Positions 7,254 to 13,742 are shown, numbered from the stretch's first letter. The stretch is 15,247 bases of DNA from M55B111 sp964614065 (GCA_964614065.1 CAZTJJ010000031.1:1-15247); one strand, 5' to 3'. Made by a program: numbers and translations. The notes: generated from the sequence alone by a model not told the origin.

Positions 7254-7556
7254 ATCGCCCTCCTTAGGTTCCTGAAAACTCTAGAAAACGTTCACCAGCA
7301 TAATTATGTTACCCTATAAGAAAATATAGTTAAAGGAGCTTAAAACCCCAAAGTCAATTACCCCGCAGTAAGGGACGGGGCTCCCTCGGCAAATTTTGGC
7401 GAAAAGAAACTCCGCCGCACGCTGGGTTGATTGCGATAACTGGTGAGCAGGATAAATAGGTCACAAAAAGGAAACCTATCTAGTATGAGCTCTCCACAGG
7501 TGTGATCAAGTGCAATTGATTGTGGCTTTGGACGAGGACGAAGTATTTTACTGGTG
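7254..7556. other. Intergenic region between livF and the nitroreductase gene
   Basis: This 303-bp stretch contains the nitroreductase ribosome-binding site (about 7258-7265) and the short repeat copy C (7353-7399). A weak 6-bp hairpin ATAGGT/ACCTAT surrounds an A/G-rich loop near 7456-7478. No clear intrinsic terminator for the liv operon was found. A plus-strand frame from GTG 7510 runs into the antisense of livF and is not credible as a gene. Confidence 0.5.
7353..7399 (-). repeat. Repeat copy C: minimal or solo copy of the A/B element family
   Basis: Read on the minus strand it runs CCAAAA-TTTGCCGAG, then GGAGCCCCGTCC, a loop, GCGGGGT and TTGAC. The first part matches the left end of elements A and B (CCAAAA-N-TTGCCGAG), and the second matches their right-end hairpin and terminal TTGA(T/C). 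The internal segment present in A and B is absent, so the two ends are nearly fused. The stem is reduced to five pairs (CCCCG/CGGGG) with a 10-base loop. It may be an internal-deletion remnant or an ancestral short form. Confidence 0.5.
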
Positions 7557-8225
7557 TTATGATAAAGCGGATTCCACGGTCAAAACTCTATTTGTTTTTC
7601 CCTCTTCCAAAAAATATATCCTGGAACATATTCTTTTAACAAAACTCATGTTCTGCTCGGCAATTACTACAGTCAAGTTTTTCTTAAGGGCGTTTTCCAA
7701 CTCTCGTGCAAGCCTGATCTCCAGCTGCGGCATCAAACCTTCCGTGGGTTCATCCAGCAACAGTAAATTGGGTTCAGTTACGAGCGTTCTGGCCATTGCA
7801 AGCATTACCTGTTCGCCGCCGGACAGCGTTGAAGCCAACTGATGCATATGGCCATCCAGCTCAGGAAACAAAGACAAGGTCCGATGAATCAGGTTTTTAT
7901 TTCTCTTCCTTCCTCCGACCAGCTGCAGATTCTCCTCTGCAGTCAATGTTCCAAAAACTCTCCTGCCTTGAGGAACATAGCCTATACCTATGCTCGAAAG
8001 AGAAGAAGGCTCATACTGATAGAGTGACTTTCCCCTAAACACTAACTTGCCGCTGGATTTTACAAGCCCCATAACACCTTTTAAGATAGACGTTTTTCCT
8101 GCACCGTTTCCTCCCATCAAACTGACTGCCTGGCCAGCGTTCGCTTCAAGAGCGAACGCATGAACAGCTTCCAATTTTCCGTAGAAGACCGAAAAATTGC
8201 TTATTTTAAGACCTTCATTGTACAT
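7557..8225 (-). CDS. livF: LivF-type ABC transporter ATP-binding protein (amino-acid/amide importer)
   Basis: 222 residues. Second ATPase of a high-affinity branched-chain amino-acid or amide importer. Walker A GGNGAGKTS (38-46), Q-loop VPQGRRVFG with Gln86, signature LSGGE (134-138), Walker B LLLLDEP (154-160), and AEQN (189-192), where Gln191 replaces the usual H-loop histidine as is normal for LivF/UrtE. The VPQGR motif recalls the urea-type UrtE as much as LivF. The C-terminus ends soon after FLEEGK and is roughly a dozen residues shorter than usual LivF proteins. ATG at 8225 lies nine bases past the livG stop with no good ribosome-binding site, implying translational coupling. It is the last gene of the operon. 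Confidence 0.88.
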   Translation of the reverse strand: MYNEGLKISNFSVFYGKLEAVHAFALEANAGQAVSLMGGNGAGKTSILKGVMGLVKSSGKLVFRGKSLYQYEPSSLSSIGIGYVPQGRRVFGTLTAEENLQLVGGRKRNKNLIHRTLSLFPELDGHMHQLASTLSGGEQVMLAMARTLVTEPNLLLLDEPTEGLMPQLEIRLARELENALKKNLTVVIAEQNMSFVKRICSRIYFLEEGKTNRVLTVESALS

Positions 8226-8234
8226 TGGGTACCA

Positions 8235-8975
8235 TTATTCAAACTCGTGCTCAGATAAATATTGCGCAACTTCCGGATATTTCGCTATGGAAGACGGTGA
8301 ATCTTCAACTACTAGATTACCAGCCCGAAAAAAATCTATCTTATTTGCCATTTGGAAAGCCGCGTATTTCTCGTGTTCCACAACAATTAAACCCTGCAGC
8401 GCGAATTCCCCGTTATACCCATCATCACATAACAACTTAAGTAGATCGACGATTTCATCCGCCGTATCAGAGCTAACCCCAGCGGTCGGTTCGTCAGCCA
8501 GCAGCACCTTAGGCTTACAGATAAGAGCCATGGCCAAATCCAATACTCTCATCTCACCATATGACAGATCGCCGGCAGGCAAATCCAGATTATCATCAAA
8601 ACCAAGTAACTCCACCAGATTACTTACAGTCTCCGCATGTCTCCTTGAGAAGATATAGTCACGCTGAGCGGCCCCTTGTAGATTTTCCCGTATGGTCAAA
8701 GAAGTGAAGCATCCTGGACGCTGAGGCAAGTATGATATACCAGTACGATTAACGACCCTCGCCGCCTCTCCAGTTAAATTGCGGCCATTGAAATATATTT
8801 CTCCCGCGGATGGCTCCAACTCGCCGGAGAGAGTCCGCAAAAACGTAGATTTCCCGGCCCCATTTGGGCCCATGATGCCTTTAATCTCCCCCGGCTCCAG
8901 TTCAAAATCAATTCCATGTATAATGAGCTGCTTATCATAACAAACCTTCACGTTTTTGGTGACCAACAAGTTCAT
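8235..8975 (-). CDS. livG: LivG-type ABC transporter ATP-binding protein
   Basis: 246 residues from the ATG at 8975. This start overlaps the livM stop as ATGA and has GGTGGA just upstream, so it is preferred to the in-frame GTG at 8990. Motifs: Walker A GPNGAGKST (36-44), Q-loop Gln85, signature LSYGE (137-141), Walker B KVLLADEP (156-163), and H-loop VVEHEK with His201. LSYG instead of LSGG is characteristic of LivG. It hydrolyses ATP on the inner face and pairs with LivF to drive the LivH-LivM channel. A CFTSLTIRENL segment after the Q-loop matches the LivG/UrtD pattern. The substrate is determined by the binding protein, not by this subunit. Confidence 0.9.
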   Translation of the reverse strand: MNLLVTKNVKVCYDKQLIIHGIDFELEPGEIKGIMGPNGAGKSTFLRTLSGELEPSAGEIYFNGRNLTGEAARVVNRTGISYLPQRPGCFTSLTIRENLQGAAQRDYIFSRRHAETVSNLVELLGFDDNLDLPAGDLSYGEMRVLDLAMALICKPKVLLADEPTAGVSSDTADEIVDLLKLLCDDGYNGEFALQGLIVVEHEKYAAFQMANKIDFFRAGNLVVEDSPSSIAKYPEVAQYLSEHEFE

Positions 8976-9919
8976 GATCGATTCCACCACTTGTTTCTAA
9001 GGCAAGAAAAGGCACGATCGAGAGCGCCAACAAACCCCCTGGGAGACATTATCATTAAAACGACCAATAATGCACCAATCAGCACAGGATACACTTTCCC
9101 CAAAAGCGAGGAAAAAGTCCCCCGGAGAAAAGTTAACAGAGCTGCACCAATAAATGGGCCTGCTACAGTACCAGAACCCCCCAGGATAGTCCAAATCACG
9201 GCATCAGCAGAATGGCTCCAATGAAAAAAGTCAGCAGAAACAAACCCCGTCGAAAAACCGTATAAGCCTCCAGCAAGGCCAGCTATACCCGCAGCCAGAG
9301 AGAAAGAGAGTATTTTGTACCCATCGGTCCAATATCCCAGCAATTCCGTCCGCCTTTGATTATCTTTAATCATTCTCAAAACCAGACCAATCGGAGACCG
9401 GATTAAGATAAGGACAACAAAGCAAACCCCCAGGGCAATGGCGAAAACCAGATAATAATTGCTCACTATTCCCAGAAAACCAGCAGAAACAACTAATCCA
9501 TCATCCCCTCCAGTTAACCATCGACTGTCCAAAGCAATTAAATGGAAGAGAATTGCTCCTACTAAGGTGACCAAGAAAAACCTCGCTCCTTTAACTCTGA
9601 TCACAATCGACCCCGTTAGAAACCCGAGAACGGTTGCACTCACTGTAACCAGAACCAGGGTCAGCGGTAAACCTGCCCCCAGTTGTAATCCGTAGGTCAA
9701 AAAATACGCACCGGTACCGAAAAATATCGATTGCCCAAAGCTCAACATGCCAGTGTAGCCATACAGCAAATTAAAAGATAGAGCAAGTAAACCCCAAATA
9801 ATCATTTCAGTGATTAAAACGATTTGAAACCTTCCTGCATAAAAAGGTACAAGGCCCACCAGCGATAGTGTTGACGTCGTTAGCACTAATTTGAGCGCTG
9901 ATCCCTTAAGCTTCCACAT
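8972..9919 (-). CDS. livM: LivM-type permease of the amino-acid/amide ABC importer
   Basis: 315 residues, about eight to ten hydrophobic segments. Family landmarks are NLLYGYTGMLSFGQSIFFGTGAY (50-72) and RVKGARFFLVTLVGA (108-122), followed by WLTGGDDGL (134-142), the usual LivM substrate-path signature. It ends ATGA-overlapped with livG. ATG at 9919 has no good Shine-Dalgarno sequence, because the sequence immediately upstream is the left end of repeat element A (9928 onward). Element A thus separates it from livH by 234 bp, whereas all other neighbouring genes in the operon overlap or lie within nine bases. Translation of livM may therefore be weaker or depend on the element's structure. Confidence 0.9.
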   Translation of the reverse strand: MWKLKGSALKLVLTTSTLSLVGLVPFYAGRFQIVLITEMIIWGLLALSFNLLYGYTGMLSFGQSIFFGTGAYFLTYGLQLGAGLPLTLVLVTVSATVLGFLTGSIVIRVKGARFFLVTLVGAILFHLIALDSRWLTGGDDGLVVSAGFLGIVSNYYLVFAIALGVCFVVLILIRSPIGLVLRMIKDNQRRTELLGYWTDGYKILSFSLAAGIAGLAGGLYGFSTGFVSADFFHWSHSADAVIWTILGGSGTVAGPFIGAALLTFLRGTFSSLLGKVYPVLIGALLVVLMIMSPRGFVGALDRAFSCLRNKWWNRS

Positions 9920-9945
9920 CTAGTTGACCAAAACTTGCCGAGAAA

Positions 9946-9965
9946 GCCCCCAGCTTGCTGGGGGC
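9946..9965. promoter_or_regulatory. Left hairpin of element A, terminator-like for the liv transcript
   Basis: GCCCCCAGC-TT-GCTGGGGGC forms a perfect 9-bp GC-rich stem. On the minus strand, the direction in which livH-livM is transcribed, it is followed by TTTCTC, a short imperfect T-tract. It lies 27 bases before the livM start. It could attenuate transcription into livM, livG and livF or block RNA decay. Confidence 0.55.
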
Positions 9966-9985
9966 ATGAATCGGCTGATTTTTGT

Positions 9986-10106
9986 CCAGCACTCAATCGA
10001 GATATGGACCTTGGCAAAAGTATCCTTAGTTGAACCTGCTGGGCAAAGTAAACAGGAAAAGCCTTGATTCGATTTAGGCAAGTTAGTCTCCTCGATTGAG
10101 TGCTGG
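9986..10106. repeat. 16-bp perfect inverted repeats with an 89-bp spacer inside element A
   Basis: CCAGCACTCAATCGAG (9986-10001) is the exact reverse complement of CTCGATTGAGTGCTGG (10091-10106). The 89-bp interval has no credible gene. In RNA this would form a long closing stem over a large loop. Confidence 0.85.
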
Positions 10107-10153
10107 GTCAATTTCCGGTTATTAAGTTGAAGGTTATGTTTTTCATTTGTCTT

Positions 10154-11044
10154 TTACAAGCCCCGTCCGTTGGGGCGGGGTTCTTGATTCTCTCCGAGTT
10201 GAAAAAAATCAGGCTTAACCGTCAATAGCAACAGGACAAACACGAAAGTTGCAATTATACCCTTGGTCGGATCGACGAAAACGGTCAGTAAACCCCTTAG
10301 AGCTGAAAAAGAGATTGCAACTAAGACAGAGTTCCAGATTCGGCCTAGTCCACCGGCAATCACTATCAAGAACACTAGCGCAAATATTCTAACTCCCATG
10401 TCCGGAGTAATAGAGACCATAGGAGCCACTAGAACCCCACTTAGCCCAGCTAGACCGGCACCCAACCCAAAGCCCAATGTATACACTAAAGGTACGGGAA
10501 TTCCAATTGCCAGGCTGAGCTCCGAATCCTCCCGTGCAGCCCGCAATTTTAACCCAAAACCTGTCCTATCCAGTAACAACCAGAGAACAAACAACACGAG
10601 AATAGCCACCAGAGCAACAATTATCCTATAATAAGAATAACCCGTTCCAAATAACGAGAAACCATATTCAAGCGGCACCGCTAACCGTTTTGGAGCACCA
10701 CCCCACATCAAAAGAGCAGCTCCCTGTAGGGCTAACATCACACCAAAGGTAGAGAGAACTGACAAGGATATATCGTTTTCAACTGGCTTCAGAATTACCT
10801 CTATACCCATTCCCAGGATCGCAAGTAGAACCGGTACAATCACCAAAGCAAGCCAATAAGAACCAATATGGTTAGCAAGAAACCACCCAAGAAATGCACC
10901 AAGCATGTAGAAGGACCCGTGGGCTACGTTAACTATACCGAGCAGACCAAATATGACGTTCAAACCAGAACTAGCGAGAGCAAGAACTAAACCCCAGACT
11001 ATACCATTCAGCACTCCAAAAGATACTTGACTAATTAATGCCAT
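10154..11044 (-). CDS. livH: LivH-type permease of the amino-acid/amide ABC importer, with element-derived C-terminus
   Basis: 296 residues, polytopic. Landmarks: GLNVIFGLLGIVNVAHGSFYMLGAF (27-51), the classic LivH helix-2 signature; the cytoplasmic coupling segment AAREDSELSLAIGI (169-182) that contacts the ATPases; and IAGGLGRIWNSV (229-240). The natural protein would end shortly after KPDFFQLGE (about 277-285). The last 11 residues, NQEPRPNGRGL (286-296), and the stop codon are encoded by the right-end hairpin of element A, so the original stop was displaced by the insertion. ATG at 11044 lies eight bases after the stop of the binding-protein gene. The added tail is hydrophilic and probably tolerated at the membrane surface. 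Confidence 0.9.
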   Translation of the reverse strand: MALISQVSFGVLNGIVWGLVLALASSGLNVIFGLLGIVNVAHGSFYMLGAFLGWFLANHIGSYWLALVIVPVLLAILGMGIEVILKPVENDISLSVLSTFGVMLALQGAALLMWGGAPKRLAVPLEYGFSLFGTGYSYYRIIVALVAILVLFVLWLLLDRTGFGLKLRAAREDSELSLAIGIPVPLVYTLGFGLGAGLAGLSGVLVAPMVSITPDMGVRIFALVFLIVIAGGLGRIWNSVLVAISFSALRGLLTVFVDPTKGIIATFVFVLLLLTVKPDFFQLGENQEPRPNGRGL

Positions 11045-11052
11045 TTCATTGG

Positions 11053-12306
11053 CTATAGCACGGCCGTTGGTTCGTATTCGCCTAACTCCGGCGGAAGACT
11101 CGCCAGGACATGCAACTCGCCGTCCTGAACCTGTTGAATGTACTGTGCGTGGAAACCCTGATGATCAATCTCACGGATATACTTATTACCTTGTGGATGG
11201 CTATCGGAGCCTTGTACCGTTACGCCAGCAAGGGCTTTAATCAATCGGGTGGTATCTTTTTTACCCTTCCAGTCACAGGCTTCCGCAGCATCTCTAAGAA
11301 AATGAACGTTCTCCCAGGGTACCCAGTAATGCGAAGAATCTACTATCCTTCCATTCTCTAAACCCTTTCCGTCTCTATCTACACCCACCCTACTCCTGAA
11401 CTCCCTGTCAAATTCCTGGAGTTCTTGGGGTACATCCACGGATCTCCTAGGATAATTGGTTATCGAAAACAAACTTTCGGCACCCGGGAAATCCACATCG
11501 AGTGCCTCCACGCTTCCGGTATTGCCAAACCTCGTCATCTTCTGGTCCAACCCCATTTCATAAGATCTTCTTATGCAGGCTAAAGCATCCGGCCCATAAA
11601 GAACAATTAACAGAACGTCGGTTTCCTCTGTGTTCACCTTTTTCAAATAAGGCCCGAAATCATCAGTTCCTTGGGGGACAGGAATTTGATCCACCAGTCG
11701 CCCTCCATCCGCCAGCAAGCCTTGCGACCATTCATGTAGAGCGGATTGTCCCATCGCGTAATCGGCGTAGATAATTGTCCAGTTAACCCCCAAGTTGTCC
11801 ATAACCCACCCGTAACCAGATCTCGCATGAGCCTTCACACTATAGTTCGACCTAAAGACAAATTCATGACCTTGAGACCCCGTAATTTGAGTGGCCTCTC
11901 CGATCGGAAAATAGGGGGTAGTAAATCTCTTCGACACAGGTAAACTCGCCAGACATACCCCGGAATGCTGCGAACCAATGACGAAGTCCGCGTTGTTTTT
12001 CAAAATTAGCTTCCTCATCCTACGACTCCCTGTAGCGGGATCAGTTTCCGTGTCAGCGTAAACCAGTCGCACAGGCCGCCCGGCAATTCCTCCTTCCTGA
12101 TTGACCTTCTCGATGGCAGCGCGGGCAGATTTCAAGTGCCAGTAACCATAGGTGGCCAGCCCACCTGTCAACTCAACCTGCAATCCCACTGTTAGTGGTG
12201 GAACACTCTGACAACTTTGCCTAAATACCACTGAAACGGCTAAAGCGCTGGAACCAACTAGCTTTAAGAAGTCTCGCCTCGTTAAAACACCAGTGTAATC
12301 TTTCAT
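11053..12306 (-). CDS. Tat-exported periplasmic-type substrate-binding protein of the Liv/HAAT transporter
   Basis: 417 residues. The N-terminus has a twin-arginine signal, TRRDFLK (9-15), followed by a hydrophobic stretch (16-28), so it should be exported folded. A Cys at 32 (RQSC) could be a lipid anchor, but the lipobox is not canonical. The mature part is a type-I periplasmic binding fold: it opens PPLTVGLQVELTGGLATYG (36-54) and contains NQEGGIAGRPVRLVYADTETDP (69-90), typical of the Leu/Ile/Val and amide binding family. It delivers the ligand to LivHM. ATG at 12306 has GGAGG about 14 bases upstream, longer than ideal. First gene of the liv operon; the ligand may be a branched-chain amino acid, an amide or urea. 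Confidence 0.88.
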   Translation of the reverse strand: MKDYTGVLTRRDFLKLVGSSALAVSVVFRQSCQSVPPLTVGLQVELTGGLATYGYWHLKSARAAIEKVNQEGGIAGRPVRLVYADTETDPATGSRRMRKLILKNNADFVIGSQHSGVCLASLPVSKRFTTPYFPIGEATQITGSQGHEFVFRSNYSVKAHARSGYGWVMDNLGVNWTIIYADYAMGQSALHEWSQGLLADGGRLVDQIPVPQGTDDFGPYLKKVNTEETDVLLIVLYGPDALACIRRSYEMGLDQKMTRFGNTGSVEALDVDFPGAESLFSITNYPRRSVDVPQELQEFDREFRSRVGVDRDGKGLENGRIVDSSHYWVPWENVHFLRDAAEACDWKGKKDTTRLIKALAGVTVQGSDSHPQGNKYIREIDHQGFHAQYIQQVQDGELHVLASLPPELGEYEPTAVL

Positions 12307-12431
12307 TTAACGTTGAACTGCCTCCGTAAAATAAAGAATAATCTAAAGAAAAGTTACTGAAATCTAATGGTTTTGTCACGTTACATAAAAACACAAGGCG
12401 AAAATTCCAATCAGCCTAGGAGCAAGCTACA
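12307..12431. promoter_or_regulatory. Divergent control region between the liv operon and the GalT-like gene
   Basis: This 125-bp AT-rich gap must hold promoters for both directions. AGGAG at 12418-12422, nine bases before ATG 12432, is the ribosome-binding site of the GalT-like gene. GGAGG on the minus strand (about 12321-12325) serves the binding-protein gene. No -35/-10 pair with good spacing was found in either direction and no dyad operator stands out. Confidence 0.45.
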
Positions 12432-13442
12432 ATGATTCAAATCAGAAAAGCCGTACCAAAAGATACCTGGACCATAATCGCTCCTGCAAGGGGAGATAGA
12501 CCGTTTGATTTCTCAAAACCGGAGGACGATCGAGTCAGTTCAACCGATTGTCCATTTTGCGAAGGCAACGAATCCAAAACGCCTCCCGAAGTTTACGCAA
12601 TAAGAAACAACGACAATCCCAATTCGCCAGGGTGGAAGGTCCGAGTTTTTCCTAACAAGTACCCCGCCCTGGACAACGGAGAAAACGCCTCAGTAATAGA
12701 GGACGATCTGTTCAAAACCATGGGTGGTTTCGGTTTTCACGAAATTCTTGTAGAAACCCCTCTCCACGATACGACAATGGCTGACCTTACAGAGCCGGAA
12801 GTAAGACTAATTCTCCAAACTTACGTCAACCGATATAAAGACATCATTTCTAACCCATCAATTGATTACGTAAACATCTTTAAAAACCACGGCAGAAGAG
12901 CAGGAGCATCACTATATCACTCTCACAGTCAGATAATGGGAACTCCTTTTGTGCCAGACTTGGTAAAAACGGAATTTACAAACACGAGAAGTTTTTTTGA
13001 AAGAACCGGCGAATGCTATTACTGTCGATTAATTGAATCGGAACTTGTCAGTTCGAAGCGGGTGATTGCGGAAAACAAAGAGTTTATCATCTTATCACCG
13101 TATGCCGCAAGGGTCCCATTTGAAATCCACATAATACCTAAGACACACAGAAGCAAGTTTGTCGATATTTCGGAAGACGAAATCCAGTTGTTAAGCAAAA
13201 TCCTCAAAAACACGCTACTGGCCCTGAAAAATGAACTGGGTAATTTCCCTTACAACTACTCAATCCACACTGCACCGGATGAAGGCACCAGCTGGCGTGG
13301 AACCAAACATTATTACCATTGGCACGTCGAGATAACCCCTCGAATAACTAACCCTGCAGGTTTCGAATGGGGCAGTGGCAACTCAATCAACATCGTAAAA
13401 CCGGAAGAAGCCGCCGCTAGAATTAGACAAAACTATCGCTAG
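12432..13442 (+). CDS. GalT-family hexose-1-phosphate nucleotidylyltransferase
   Basis: 336 residues, two HIT-like halves as in galactose-1-phosphate uridylyltransferase. The N-terminal half has the zinc CPFC (40-43) and the active-site HSHSQI (163-168), where His163 would bind zinc and His165 is the nucleophile that forms the nucleotidyl-enzyme intermediate. The C-terminal half carries a second CYYC (195-198) and HWHVEITPRI (296-305). Classical GalT has HPHGQ. The HSHSQ form with GAS in front is, from memory, more like plant ADP-glucose phosphorylase-type members, so UDP- or ADP-sugar specificity is open. It lies upstream of otsA with element B between them, which suggests a supply role in sugar-nucleotide metabolism for trehalose synthesis. 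AGGAG at 12418 supports the ATG start. Confidence 0.85.
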   Translation: MIQIRKAVPKDTWTIIAPARGDRPFDFSKPEDDRVSSTDCPFCEGNESKTPPEVYAIRNNDNPNSPGWKVRVFPNKYPALDNGENASVIEDDLFKTMGGFGFHEILVETPLHDTTMADLTEPEVRLILQTYVNRYKDIISNPSIDYVNIFKNHGRRAGASLYHSHSQIMGTPFVPDLVKTEFTNTRSFFERTGECYYCRLIESELVSSKRVIAENKEFIILSPYAARVPFEIHIIPKTHRSKFVDISEDEIQLLSKILKNTLLALKNELGNFPYNYSIHTAPDEGTSWRGTKHYYHWHVEITPRITNPAGFEWGSGNSINIVKPEEAAARIRQNYR

Positions 13443-13446
13443 ATTA

Positions 13447-13625
13447 CCAAAAGTTGCCGAGAAAGCCCTCCAGCACCCAGTTTAACATTGACAAACGGAA
13501 ATCAATGAAAACTTAGTTACTGAGACTTACCTGCAGGTAAGTCTCAGTAACTAAGTACATATTTAAAAGGTTCTGTTTTTCATTTGTCTTTTACAAACCC
13601 CGTTCCTTGCAGCGGGGTTCTTGAC
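13447..13625 (+). mobile_element. Element B: structured MITE/PATE-like non-coding element between the GalT-like gene and otsA
   Basis: About 179 bp, beginning four bases after the GalT-like stop codon. It has the same left end as A (CCAAAAGTTGCCGAGAAAGC) and the same right end with hairpin (about 13596-13619) and terminal TTGAC (13621-13625). The left hairpin of A is not preserved here (GCCCTCCAGCACCC, no matching arm). The core is unrelated to A and is dominated by the perfect palindrome at 13511-13556, plus a small CATTGA/TCAATG stem at 13486-13507. It contains no coding sequence. The orientation is the same as A and opposite to C. Confidence 0.7.
13511..13556. repeat. Perfect 46-bp spacerless palindrome
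   Basis: Twenty-three bases starting ACTTAGTTACTGAGACTTAC are followed without spacer by their exact reverse complement, centred on CTGCAG (13531-13536). There is not one mismatch, and the flanking bases do not extend it. As RNA it would fold into a near-blunt hairpin of about 20 bp. No T-tract follows on the plus strand, so it is not a standard terminator. Confidence 0.95.
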
Positions 13626-13730
13626 TCTGGTCGCTGCTTTTCCTTCAGGTAGACCGAATTCGGGCTCTTTGAAATATTAACCCCAATATCCTACCCTGTG
13701 AGATGCCTCATGGTATTTACGAGTGTTTCC

Positions 13731-13739
13731 GAGGTGATC
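13731..13739 (+). promoter_or_regulatory. Strong ribosome-binding site fixing the otsA start
   Basis: GAGGTGATC is a nine-base match to the 16S anti-Shine-Dalgarno tail, three bases before ATG 13743. This start gives a 472-residue protein beginning MENMDSSGK. The in-frame ATG at 13698 would add 15 residues not expected in the family. Confidence 0.8.
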
Positions 13740-13742
13740 AAA

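Larger units (their letters stand above)
9928..10188 (+). mobile_element. Element A: structured MITE/PATE-like non-coding element inserted between livH and livM
   Basis: About 261 bp with no credible coding sequence. Its left end, CCAAAACTTGCCGAGAAAGC, and a 62-bp right end (10130-10191) are shared with element B: 27/31 identical positions on the left (9920-9950 against 13439-13469) and 55/62 on the right (10130-10191 against 13567-13628). Internally it has a left hairpin (9946-9965), a pair of 16-bp inverted repeats (9986-10106) and a right GC-rich hairpin (10159-10182). TTGAC is present at the left edge (9924-9928) and TTGAT at the right (10184-10188). Subterminal hairpins without long terminal inverted repeats resemble IS200/IS605-derived PATEs. 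That link is an inference; no transposase is present. Confidence 0.7.
13443..13742. other. Intergenic region between the GalT-like gene and otsA
   Basis: These 300 bp consist of element B (13447-13625) and about 117 bp leading to otsA. The best rightward promoter candidate, TTGAAA-17-TACCCT near 13670-13698, is weak at the -10. If the element carries no promoter, otsA is either read through from the GalT-like gene or started just downstream of the element. Confidence 0.45.

Noticed and set aside
7510..7842. 110-codon plus-strand frame overlapping the 3' end of livF
   Set aside because: Most of it is antisense to the conserved LivF signature and Walker B region, so it is a shadow frame.
8976..8990. 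GTG start for livG at 8990
   Set aside because: ATG at 8975 overlaps the livM stop as ATGA and has GGTGGA at good spacing; the five extra residues are outside the domain.
9920..10111. 63-codon minus-strand frame inside element A as a transposase fragment
   Set aside because: It is cysteine- and serine-rich with no recognisable motif, spans the inverted repeats, and has no ribosome-binding site; it looks like chance.
13443..13625. CRISPR-like repeat array
   Set aside because: The repeated ends occur once per element, several kilobases apart, with no regular repeat-spacer pattern and no cas genes.
13698..13742. Upstream in-frame start for otsA
   Set aside because: The near-perfect GAGGTGATC ribosome-binding site sits directly before ATG 13743 and the extra 15 residues have no family support.
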